Below are positions 44,918-52,895 of a stretch of 64,000 nt of DNA, one piece after another. How positions within the stretch are numbered: the stretch's first letter is position 1; every line of letters begins with the position of its first letter. The notes below the pieces were generated by a model that ran no database searches, had not been told where the DNA came from, and saw only the letters and a list, made by a program, of their open reading frames with translations. Both the position numbers and the translations under genes were made by a program. The stretch is taken from assembly GCF_000263635.1 (NCBI RefSeq), contig NZ_ADEV01000009.1, positions 310,001-374,000 of the forward strand. The letters run 5' to 3'. This DNA comes from Gardnerella greenwoodii 00703Dmash. GTDB taxonomy: Bacteria; Actinomycetota; Actinomycetes; Actinomycetales; Bifidobacteriaceae.

Positions 44918-45961
44918 CTAACGGTACACTGCATGCCGCAAGTCGTCTCGCATATTTTTAGCAGCAACAGACGCAGATTCGCGCACAATATCAAGAATAT
45001 TATCGAGAGACATATTTCCTTGATTTTTAGCGTAATCTTCAGACTTTCGCCACGCGCCAATAATACCGCGAGAAGAGTTTACAATAGCACCTTCGGCGTT
45101 TGCGTCAAACATTCCAGCAACATCTTGAGCTGTGCCGCCCTGAGCGCCGTAGCCTGGAACTAAGAAGAAAGTGTGAGGCATAAGTTCGCGCAAACGCTTT
45201 CCTTCTTCCGGATGCGTAGCTCCCACAACAGCACCAACCTTAGAATAACCGTGCTTGCCAATGTTTGAAGCACCCCAGTTTTCAATCAAATCAGCCATAT
45301 GCTCATACACTGGCTTTCCATCTTGCAAAATAAGCTCCTGTAGCTCTTTGCTAGAAGGATTCGATGTGCGAAGCAGCACAAAAATGCTTTTATTATGCGA
45401 AACTGCTTCGTCAATAAAAGGCTTAACGCCGTCCGAACCCATATAAGGGTTTACTGTAAGCGAATCTTCGTGCCAAACGTCCAGATTTTTGTAATTTTTT
45501 AGAAGATTTTTAAGAAATTGCGGCAGCGCGTTACTTTGAGCATTATCGTCTTCAAAATATGCTGAAAGATTAGCAAAACCGCTTAAATGAGCCGCGTACT
45601 GGCCTGCAGTAGAGCCAATATCTCCGCGTTTAGCGTCTCCTATTACAACTAATCCTTGCGATTTTGCGTATTCACAAGTCATTGCGTACGTGTCCATTCC
45701 AGCAGGACCTAGCGCTTCATACATTGCGATTTGCGGCTTTACAGCAGGCACAAAATCCGCAACCGCGTCAATAATCGCACGATTAAACTCAAAATAAGCT
45801 GTTGCTAAAAGCGTTGGCAGCGCATCTTCGCCTTCTACTTCTTGCAAAACTTCGTCCGCAAGAGCGCTAATAACTTCCTTAGGCACAATACCCGGTTTAG
45901 GATCCAATCCCACAACGCTAGGATTTTGCTTGGCTTCAATCGCCTCAATTAATTCGTCCAT
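44918..45961 (-). CDS. pyrF: Orotidine-5'-phosphate decarboxylase, type 2
   Basis: The 347-residue enzyme makes UMP from OMP. The catalytic core DAKRGDIGSTAG (Asp109, Lys111, Asp114) is intact. VKPQIAMYE, SLTVNPYMGSDG, VGATHPEEG and VPGYGAQGG complete the type 2 pattern. It is presumably the only working copy here, because the paralogue at 31148 has lost Lys and Asp from this motif. It lies between pyrC and pyrK in the pyr operon. Confidence 0.95.
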   Translation of the reverse strand: MDELIEAIEAKQNPSVVGLDPKPGIVPKEVISALADEVLQEVEGEDALPTLLATAYFEFNRAIIDAVADFVPAVKPQIAMYEALGPAGMDTYAMTCEYAKSQGLVVIGDAKRGDIGSTAGQYAAHLSGFANLSAYFEDDNAQSNALPQFLKNLLKNYKNLDVWHEDSLTVNPYMGSDGVKPFIDEAVSHNKSIFVLLRTSNPSSKELQELILQDGKPVYEHMADLIENWGASNIGKHGYSKVGAVVGATHPEEGKRLRELMPHTFFLVPGYGAQGGTAQDVAGMFDANAEGAIVNSSRGIIGAWRKSEDYAKNQGNMSLDNILDIVRESASVAAKNMRDDLRHAVYR

Positions 45962-46013
45962 TTACTACCAGCCTAAATTATTTAACTTCAATCACAGTTT
46001 TGAAAAACTTCAT

Positions 46014-47426
46014 TCACAGTCTTGAGAACGCAATTTCCGAACCAATAATCGTCGCAACCGGCCTGCCTGTAAGCTGCCAGCCGTCAAAAGGAGTGTTTCG
46101 AGCTTTAGAATGGAAGGAATTTGCGTCAACCGTCCACTTTTCTCGCATGTTAATCAGCACTAAATCAACGTTTTCAGGATGCTCAGTAATATTTAAGCGC
46201 AGAGTTCGCTTATTTGCACATTTCGAAGAAACGTTAAGCAAAGCCGCAATATCCGTAGGTCTTCTGCTCATTAATTGCATTGGATTTACTGCCATCAATT
46301 CGATTAAATGCTTGTCATCCGTGTATCCTGCATCAACCAAAACTTTGCAGCAAACGCCGTACGCGCATTCAAGACCAATAATTCCGTTAGGAGTTTTTGC
46401 AAAATCTCCCGACTTTTCTTCCGCAGTGTGAGGCGCATGATCCGTTGCAATCATGTCGATTGTGCCGTCTGCAATAGCTGCAAGAGTTGCTTGACGATCC
46501 GCTTTAGAACGAAGCGGCGGATTCATTTTTGCCATCGAACCGTACTTCAGCACGTCCTCGTCGCACAAAGCTAAGTAGTGAGGAGCTGTTTCGCAAGTAA
46601 TTGGCAAACCTTCTTTTTTCGCTTTACGAATCGCCTCAAAAGCTGCCGCCGTGCTCACATGCTGAAAATGCACATGCACTCCAGTTTCGCTGGAAGCGTC
46701 AATATCTCGCTGAACGATTGCAAGCTCTGTTGAAGCTGGAATTCCGCCAACGCCAAGCATTTTTGCAACCGGACCATCGTTTACAGCACCAGTATCGTGA
46801 TGCTCGCAATGCTCAACAAAAGGCAAACCAGTTTCCTTCGCCATAGCTAACACATCTCGCAAAATTGGCTCAGGCACTGCAGAACCGTCGTCGCTTATGG
46901 CAGTAATTGGATGCTTTTTCATTGGAGACGTTTTTTCTGCGTCTTCAATTCCAGCAACATACTTTTTCCAAAGCTCAATATTGCTTGGTTTTAAGCCTTT
47001 ACGACCCAAAGATGCGCACACGCTTAAATCGTAGCGAACCGGCAATTTTACGCCGTAAATGCAGCCGTAACGCTGCAAGTAGTCGATTACGTTTTCTACA
47101 TCAAAAGGAGCGTCATTCCAAGGCTCGCCGTCAAGAGCCGGAATCGTATTCGGCATAATCAAAACTTGCGTATAGCCGCCTGCTGCCGCAGAATCTGCGC
47201 CGGTCATCATGGTTTCTTTTTCAGTTTGACCAGGATCCCTAAAATGCACGTGCGGATCGGCAAAACCAGGAGCAACAACAAAGTCGCTTGCATCAATATC
47301 GCCAGAAATGCGCGCATTGCCTTCTATAAGCGCATCCTGACGAACGCCATCAACAATAAGATCAATTCGCTCGCCAGTATCCCACACGGAGATATTGCGC
47401 AAAGTTAATGTGCCAGCTTCGTTCAT
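46014..47426 (-). CDS. pyrC: Dihydroorotase
   Basis: The 470-residue zinc amidohydrolase cyclises carbamoyl aspartate. Motifs are APGFADPHVHFRDPGQTEKET (HxH metal ligands), a middle VEHCEHHDTG and VHFQHVSTAAA (metal His residues), and MIATDHAPHT (catalytic Asp). The form is the class I type found next to pyrB in Gram-positives. It starts 74 bases after pyrB, a gap filled by 10-bp tandem repeats. Confidence 0.95.
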   Translation of the reverse strand: MNEAGTLTLRNISVWDTGERIDLIVDGVRQDALIEGNARISGDIDASDFVVAPGFADPHVHFRDPGQTEKETMMTGADSAAAGGYTQVLIMPNTIPALDGEPWNDAPFDVENVIDYLQRYGCIYGVKLPVRYDLSVCASLGRKGLKPSNIELWKKYVAGIEDAEKTSPMKKHPITAISDDGSAVPEPILRDVLAMAKETGLPFVEHCEHHDTGAVNDGPVAKMLGVGGIPASTELAIVQRDIDASSETGVHVHFQHVSTAAAFEAIRKAKKEGLPITCETAPHYLALCDEDVLKYGSMAKMNPPLRSKADRQATLAAIADGTIDMIATDHAPHTAEEKSGDFAKTPNGIIGLECAYGVCCKVLVDAGYTDDKHLIELMAVNPMQLMSRRPTDIAALLNVSSKCANKRTLRLNITEHPENVDLVLINMREKWTVDANSFHSKARNTPFDGWQLTGRPVATIIGSEIAFSRL

Positions 47427-47443
47427 ATCACTCCCGTTTTGCC

Positions 47444-47504
47444 TAAGTTTTCGTAAATTTTCGTAAATTTTCGTAAGTTCTGCGTAAGTTTTCGTAAATT
47501 TTAC
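47444..47504. repeat. 10-bp tandem repeat between pyrB and pyrC
   Basis: Copies of TAAGTTTTCG/TAAATTTTCG start at 47444, 47454, 47464, 47474 (11 bp), 47485 and 47495. They reach into the last codons of pyrB. Confidence 0.85.
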
Positions 47505-48769
47505 TTATTTTCTGCTTCTTCGTCACAATACATACAGCGATACTCATGCCTTACGGAATCAGCCTTGTAGAACTTGCGTTTAAGAGTTAGCTCACTGTTT
47601 GTTATGCAGCGAGGATTCGGGCATGTAAGAGTTTCAGGTGCATTCTCGTCGGTTGTGTGAACGCGAGGATCTGCCAAGGAAATTCCGTGCGCGTCAACCG
47701 ATTGCAGCTCGTCTTCTGGAACGTTCACAAAATCGGTTGGCTCGTAGCCGCAAAGCTCGTCGCCAAGAACGGAACTTTCCAAAGCCATGCGCATAAGCAT
47801 ACCGTTTTTAACCTGCTCAAAGTATGCTGCACGAGGATCGTCGTCAACATCAACCGCAATCTCGTTAATTCGAGGAAGAGGATGCAGCACAGGCATATGT
47901 GACTTAGCTTTCTGCAATTTTTCTTCCGTCAAAATATATGTGTCACGAAGTCGCAAGTACTGCTCGCGATCCGTAAAACGCTCTTCTTGCACGCGAGTCA
48001 TGTAAAGCACGTCAAGATTGCCAATAACTTCCATCAAGTCGCGAGTTTCCTCATAAGTGCAAGAAGGAGTGTCGTTAATGCGGTCGATTACGTACTGCGG
48101 AGTTTTAAGCTCATCCGGGCTAATCAGCACAAAATGAACGTTTCCAAAGCGGCACAAAGTTTCAATAAGCGAGTGAACAGTGCGACCATATGTTAAGTCG
48201 CCGCACAAGCCAACAGTCAAATTATTAAGGCGACCGAATCGCGCAAGAATCGTTGCCAAGTCTGCAAGAGTTTGAGTTGGGTGCATGTGGCCGCCGTCGC
48301 CCGCGTTAATAATAGGCGTGCTCACAGCTTGAGTTGCAACAAAAGCAGCACCCTCCTTTGGGTGACGCATAGCAACAACATCAACATAATTAGACACGAC
48401 TTTCAAAGTATCGTTTACAGTTTCGCCCTTGCTTGCGCTAGAAAGTTGCGCGCCTGCAAAACCGATCACTTTTCCGCCCAAACGCAGCATTGCTGTTTCA
48501 AAACTTAAGCGAGTGCGCGTGCTCGGCTCATAAAAAAGAGTGGCCAACACTCTGCCATCGCAAGTGTGAGCCACTTCTTTACGGTGCGAATCAATGTATC
48601 GCGCTTTGTCTAAAAGCATTCGTATTTGCGCCGTTGAAATATCGTCTAATGTAACAACACTTTTACCGGCAAGAGAATTTGCAATTGTTCTTAGAGAAAA
48701 AGTTTGATGCAAAGAATTAGAAGAACTAGATGAATTAGAAGAACTAGAAGCGTTCATTGCGTTCGTCAT
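47501..48769 (-). CDS. pyrB: Aspartate carbamoyltransferase with fused PyrI zinc domain
   Basis: The 422-residue first enzyme of pyrimidine synthesis has the catalytic chain at about 25-335: FYEPSTRTRLSFETAM (carbamoyl-phosphate site), AMRHPKEGAA, DGGHMHPTQTLADL and MPVLHPLPRINEI. After about 45 linker residues it ends with a four-Cys zinc segment, TCPNPRC (383, 388) and RCMYCDE (412, 415). This matches the C-terminal domain of the regulatory subunit PyrI. The nucleotide-binding allosteric domain of PyrI is missing, and no separate pyrI lies between pyrB and pyrC. The N-terminus is a Ser/Asn microsatellite tail. It probably heads the pyr operon, downstream of the toxin gene. Confidence 0.93.
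   Translation of the reverse strand: MTNAMNASSSSNSSSSSNSLHQTFSLRTIANSLAGKSVVTLDDISTAQIRMLLDKARYIDSHRKEVAHTCDGRVLATLFYEPSTRTRLSFETAMLRLGGKVIGFAGAQLSSASKGETVNDTLKVVSNYVDVVAMRHPKEGAAFVATQAVSTPIINAGDGGHMHPTQTLADLATILARFGRLNNLTVGLCGDLTYGRTVHSLIETLCRFGNVHFVLISPDELKTPQYVIDRINDTPSCTYEETRDLMEVIGNLDVLYMTRVQEERFTDREQYLRLRDTYILTEEKLQKAKSHMPVLHPLPRINEIAVDVDDDPRAAYFEQVKNGMLMRMALESSVLGDELCGYEPTDFVNVPEDELQSVDAHGISLADPRVHTTDENAPETLTCPNPRCITNSELTLKRKFYKADSVRHEYRCMYCDEEAENK
48714..48749. repeat. 9-bp in-frame tandem repeat in pyrB
   Basis: Four copies alternating GAATTAGAA and GAACTAGA(T/A) encode the Ser/Asn-rich N-terminal tail. Copy changes keep the frame. Confidence 0.75.
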
Positions 48770-48907
48770 AAATATCGCTTACCTTTCGTCAGTTGGCAAG
48801 ACGGCCGCAATCACACGCGACCTACGCAATTTTACTGATTAGCGTTGACGAATCTATATGCGGAGTGGCGAAGAACTATAACTTATTATGAAACATTTAA
48901 TAAGTAC

Positions 48908-49240
48908 TTAATCCAATAAATCTATTTGTTCCAATACAGTTTGTTGATTACGTTTACCATAAGTAACCTTCAAAATATAAACTGTATTTTCTTCTAAAAC
49001 AACTCTGTAATAAACAAGAAAATTCTTTACAACTATACGACGCACGCCAAGTGAATTCCAAGGCTCATACTTAACTACAGGCGCAAACTGAGGAAAAAGA
49101 GACAGTCTTTCAATACTAGATTTAATAAGATTAATAATTCTTACGGAAGTTTTCTTAGAAATATTAGATGCAATATAGTCTCTTATATTTTTTAAATCAT
49201 TTTCTGCATCTTGAGTAACAAGAATATTAAAAGAACTCAT
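48908..49240 (-). CDS. RelE/ParE-family toxin
   Basis: The 110-residue basic protein has the RelE/ParE pattern. An N-terminal helix pair, TQDAENDLKNIRDYIASNIS, leads to the strand-rich C-terminus GVRRIVVKNFLVYYRVVLEENTVYILKVTYGKRN. RelE members cleave mRNA at the ribosome and ParE members block gyrase; the sequence alone does not settle which. Its ATG overlaps the antitoxin stop by one base (TAATG). It lies directly upstream of pyrB on the same strand. Confidence 0.85.
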   Translation of the reverse strand: MSSFNILVTQDAENDLKNIRDYIASNISKKTSVRIINLIKSSIERLSLFPQFAPVVKYEPWNSLGVRRIVVKNFLVYYRVVLEENTVYILKVTYGKRNQQTVLEQIDLLD

Positions 49241-49473
49241 TACAAGCCCTTTTCTAACTCAGCAAAAACATCCGCATATGGGCGTGCTAAACCAGAAACT
49301 GACTGCTTATAACTATGCATAAGTTTTGCAGCAAAATCAGTAGATAATAATTCGTCATTTTCTTCTAAATTTTCACTACTGACTGCTTGTTTTATAGGTT
49401 CAGAAACATCAGCATAAAAAACTGAAGAATTAGCTCTTTCTTTTACATCATTACTTATTACTGCATTTTTCAT
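49240..49473 (-). CDS. Cognate antitoxin
   Basis: The 77-residue acidic protein precedes the toxin with a one-base overlap, the usual antitoxin-first order. It has no clear HTH or ribbon motif. The C-terminal part (LARPYADVFAELEKGL) is a likely amphipathic toxin-binding helix. AGGTG lies upstream of the ATG at 49473. Function is inferred from position and size. Confidence 0.7.
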   Translation of the reverse strand: MKNAVISNDVKERANSSVFYADVSEPIKQAVSSENLEENDELLSTDFAAKLMHSYKQSVSGLARPYADVFAELEKGL

Positions 49474-49568
49474 TAAAAATCACCTCCCATCCTGTAATTA
49501 TAACCTAAAGCAGAGAATGCAACAATAAACGCAAATCGTACTAAGATGACGCAATTACGCCATAACGC

Positions 49569-52500
49569 CTAGCGAGCGTAGAAAAGACGAGACATGATTT
49601 CGCGGCACTGACGCATAGTTGCTAAAAGATCATTTTCAAAAACGCGACCCTGGTTAGGCTCGTAGCCAAGATAAGTTGCAATTCCGCCCAAAGAATACGA
49701 GTCTGTTGGAATCACATCCGCGCGAGACATTGACCCGGACCACAAGAAGTTCGCGTTGCGCACAGCGGAACACATATGCCAGCAGCGCTCCAAAATTTGA
49801 GCATCGTCACTATCAATCAAATGCTCAGATTGCAAAGCTTTCAAAGCTTGCATTGTGCCAACAACGCGCAAAGACTCGTAAGATCCAGCGTATTGCAATT
49901 GCAAAAGCTGAACAGTCCACTCAACGTCGCTTAAACCGCCGCGACCAAGCTTCAAATGCCTGTCTCTACTAACTCCCCTAGGCAAACGCTCCGCTTCCAT
50001 ACGCGCTTTAAGCTTGCGAATTTCGGAAAGCTGAGATTCACTAAGAGGATTTACAGCGTAACGCAAGTCGTTCACAACGCCATCAAGTAGAGCATCCGCC
50101 AAATCTTTAGAACCTGCAGCAAAACGAGCACGAAGCAAGGCCTGATGCTCCCAAGTACTCGCCCATTGACGATAATACTTTTCGCAAGACTCTAAGCTGC
50201 GCACAAGCGGGCCGTCTTTTCCTTCCGGACGCAAATCCAAATCAACCATAATTTTTGGCTCAAGAGTAAGAGGACCTTGCAAAATATTGCGCAAAATCTC
50301 TACAGCTGTTTGAGCAAAACGGTGAGCTGCATCCAAATCGCAATCTTCACCAACCGGCTTATAAACTACCATTATGTCTGCGTCCGAGCAGAAGTTTACT
50401 TCCCTACCGCCGTAGCGACCGAGCGCAATAATCGCAATTTCGGCTTGAGGAGCGCTGAAATTCATTCGCAAAACAGCCTCTCGCATAGACCAGCACAAAG
50501 CCGCGTCTAAAACAGCGTCAAAAACATCACTCATAGCGCACATAGAAGTATCGTCGTCAATAAGACCACACATCCAAGCTAAAGCAACTCGCTCAATTTC
50601 CTGCCGGCGAAGCGCGCGCAAAGACTGCGCAAAATCCGCAATATTACTAGCATAACGCGCAACCATTGCGCTAGTTTGCATATCGAGACTTGCTCTATCG
50701 CGAGCAGATAGCGCTTCGTCGTCGCCAAGCCAAGTAATAGACTGCATCGACTGCATCATAGCGTCGCCCAAGTAGCGCGAATCCGCCAAAACGTGGCAAA
50801 GACGCTGAGCTGCGGAAGGAGAATCACGCAAAAAACCAAGATACGTGTTCTTACCGCCAAAACGCTCCGCAAGACGCCTCCACGCAAGCAAACCCATATC
50901 TGGATTCTGGCCGTCGCCAAGCCACTTCAACACTGCCGGAAGCAAAATCCTGTGAATTTTAGCAGCCCTAGAAAGCCCTTCCGTAAGCGCTTCAACATGC
51001 AATTGTGCGGCGCGAGCATCCGCAAAACCAATAGAAGCAAAACGCGCGCGAGCAGCCTCCGGCGAAAGCACAATAGGATCCGCATCCGTTTGAGCGTTAA
51101 TCGGAAGCATAGGACGATAGTAAATATCCTTATGCAAATTGCGGATTTCGCGGCGAGCTTTATCAAAACGCTCAACTAACTCCTCCGGGCGCAGCCGAAC
51201 AGCACGCGCAAGACGACGAATCTGCTCATTATTATTAAGCTGCTCAGCAGAAATTGTGCGCGCACGATCCAAACCGCCGTTTCCTTGCGCACCCAAATCT
51301 GGGAACAAATGCGTGCGATGCATGTTCCACATTTGCTGACGATGCTCAAGCACACGCTCAAAACGGTAATGTTCCGCCAAAATCGCCGCCTGAGACCTAG
51401 AAACGTAGCCGCCTTGAGCCAAAGCCTGCAAAGCAGAAATAGTATCCCTTACTCGAAGCGACTCATCCTCGCTTCCGTGCACAAGCTGCAGCATTTGAAC
51501 AGTAAACTCAACGTCGCGCAAACCACCGCGGCCAAGCTTCATATCCAAATCGCGCTGAGAAGCAGGAATAAGCGACTCCACTCGCTGACGCATATGCTGG
51601 CAGTCCGCCACAAAATGCTCACGGCCAGAAGCCTTCCAAATAAGCGGCTCAACCATAGCACGGTAAGCTTTTCCAAGATCCGCATCCCCAGCCGCAGGAC
51701 GAGACTTCAAAAGCGCCTGAAACTCCCAGCTACTCGCCCACTTCTCATAGTATTCGCGGTGAGATTCAAAGCTTCGAACAAGAGGCCCATCCTTGCCTTC
51801 CGGCCTAAGCGCAGTATCAATCTGCCAAAGAGGCGGCTCCAAAGAGCCAGCAACCGTTGACTGGCACACTTTTTGCAAAACCATTGCAATAGACGCACCA
51901 ACGCGCAAAGAAGCATCCTGATTCTGCTTATTTCCAGAATCCGCAGGCTCAACAACATAAATTAAATCAATATCGGAAACATAGTTAATTTCTTGCGCAC
52001 CAAGCTTACCCATAGCAATAATCGCAAACCTGCACGCAGAAGAACCAGTAACCTGACCGCGAGCAACCGCTAAAGCAGCCTCTAAAACAGCATCCGCCGC
52101 ATCGGAAAGCTTACGGCTAATATCCGGCTGCACTTCAACAGGGTCAGCGCTCGCTAAATCAGCCGCCATAATCGCAGCAACATGCTCACGATAGCGCGCG
52201 CGAAGAGCAGAAACAGCTTGAGCAAAGCCAAGAGAAGTTAAGTAAATCGTGTTAGAAGCGTTATTTTCGGAAGAAACCACCGTAGCCTTGTAAGCCTGAA
52301 TTGCGCAAAGCAAATCAGCACAACGCTCATCACGCGTCATAGAAAAAAGATGATCCGGGTCACTTGCCGCAGCCATAATAAGATTCGGATGCGTTCGCAT
52401 AAACATTCCCATAGCGCTAGAAGCACCAAGCACTTGCATAAGCGAAGCAAGCGGACAATTCATAGACGAGATTGCAGACATTGAAGCAATATCAGCAATA

Positions 52501-52769
52501 GTTTGCGGCTGCGCCTGCACAAGATTTTGAAGCGCAACTAAAGAAGAATCCGGGTCTGCGCAGCGGCTTACATAATCAAGAAATTGCTGCGGACTAACAG
52601 CATGATTCATGCAATTTTCGCAAATATTTACAATAGCTTCGCGCGCAAAATCCGGGCGAGCAAAGCCGGCTTTAATAAGACTTCTGGAAGTGAGTGCGCA
52701 AGAGGTTGTGCTGCTTTCGTTGCAGTTGGTTTCAGCAGTTGCAATATCTGTTTTATTAGCGCTTTCCAT
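49569..52769 (-). CDS. glnE: Bifunctional glutamine synthetase adenylyltransferase/deadenylase
   Basis: The 1,066-residue enzyme adds and removes AMP on glutamine synthetase in response to nitrogen state. It contains two nucleotidyltransferase halves: AMGKLGAQEINYVSDIDLIYV (about 250-270) and ALGRYGGREVNFCSDADIMVV (about 775-795). Each is followed by its GlnD/GlnE domain signature, LGRGGLRDVEFTVQMLQL and LGRGGLSDVEWTVQLLQL. Both active sites look intact. It stands alone, upstream of the toxin-antitoxin pair, with no glnA or glnB in the window. Confidence 0.95.
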   Translation of the reverse strand: MESANKTDIATAETNCNESSTTSCALTSRSLIKAGFARPDFAREAIVNICENCMNHAVSPQQFLDYVSRCADPDSSLVALQNLVQAQPQTIADIASMSAISSMNCPLASLMQVLGASSAMGMFMRTHPNLIMAAASDPDHLFSMTRDERCADLLCAIQAYKATVVSSENNASNTIYLTSLGFAQAVSALRARYREHVAAIMAADLASADPVEVQPDISRKLSDAADAVLEAALAVARGQVTGSSACRFAIIAMGKLGAQEINYVSDIDLIYVVEPADSGNKQNQDASLRVGASIAMVLQKVCQSTVAGSLEPPLWQIDTALRPEGKDGPLVRSFESHREYYEKWASSWEFQALLKSRPAAGDADLGKAYRAMVEPLIWKASGREHFVADCQHMRQRVESLIPASQRDLDMKLGRGGLRDVEFTVQMLQLVHGSEDESLRVRDTISALQALAQGGYVSRSQAAILAEHYRFERVLEHRQQMWNMHRTHLFPDLGAQGNGGLDRARTISAEQLNNNEQIRRLARAVRLRPEELVERFDKARREIRNLHKDIYYRPMLPINAQTDADPIVLSPEAARARFASIGFADARAAQLHVEALTEGLSRAAKIHRILLPAVLKWLGDGQNPDMGLLAWRRLAERFGGKNTYLGFLRDSPSAAQRLCHVLADSRYLGDAMMQSMQSITWLGDDEALSARDRASLDMQTSAMVARYASNIADFAQSLRALRRQEIERVALAWMCGLIDDDTSMCAMSDVFDAVLDAALCWSMREAVLRMNFSAPQAEIAIIALGRYGGREVNFCSDADIMVVYKPVGEDCDLDAAHRFAQTAVEILRNILQGPLTLEPKIMVDLDLRPEGKDGPLVRSLESCEKYYRQWASTWEHQALLRARFAAGSKDLADALLDGVVNDLRYAVNPLSESQLSEIRKLKARMEAERLPRGVSRDRHLKLGRGGLSDVEWTVQLLQLQYAGSYESLRVVGTMQALKALQSEHLIDSDDAQILERCWHMCSAVRNANFLWSGSMSRADVIPTDSYSLGGIATYLGYEPNQGRVFENDLLATMRQCREIMSRLFYAR

Positions 52770-52833
52770 ACCGCAACTTTACACTGTGGTGATGTACAAG
52801 GCGAATTGTGTATGAGATGTGTGCAGGAGCACG

Positions 52834-52876
52834 AAAAAATCCCTCGCGGATTATCAGAGGATAACCTGCGAGGGAT
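52834..52876 (-). terminator. Terminator of the giant FIVAR-repeat gene
   Basis: On the minus strand ATCCCTCGC pairs with GCGAGGGAT, with an inner GGTTATC/GATAATCC stem, followed by TTTTTT. It lies 20 bases after the stop at 52896. Confidence 0.9.
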
Positions 52877-52895
52877 CTGTTAGTTATGCGTAAGG

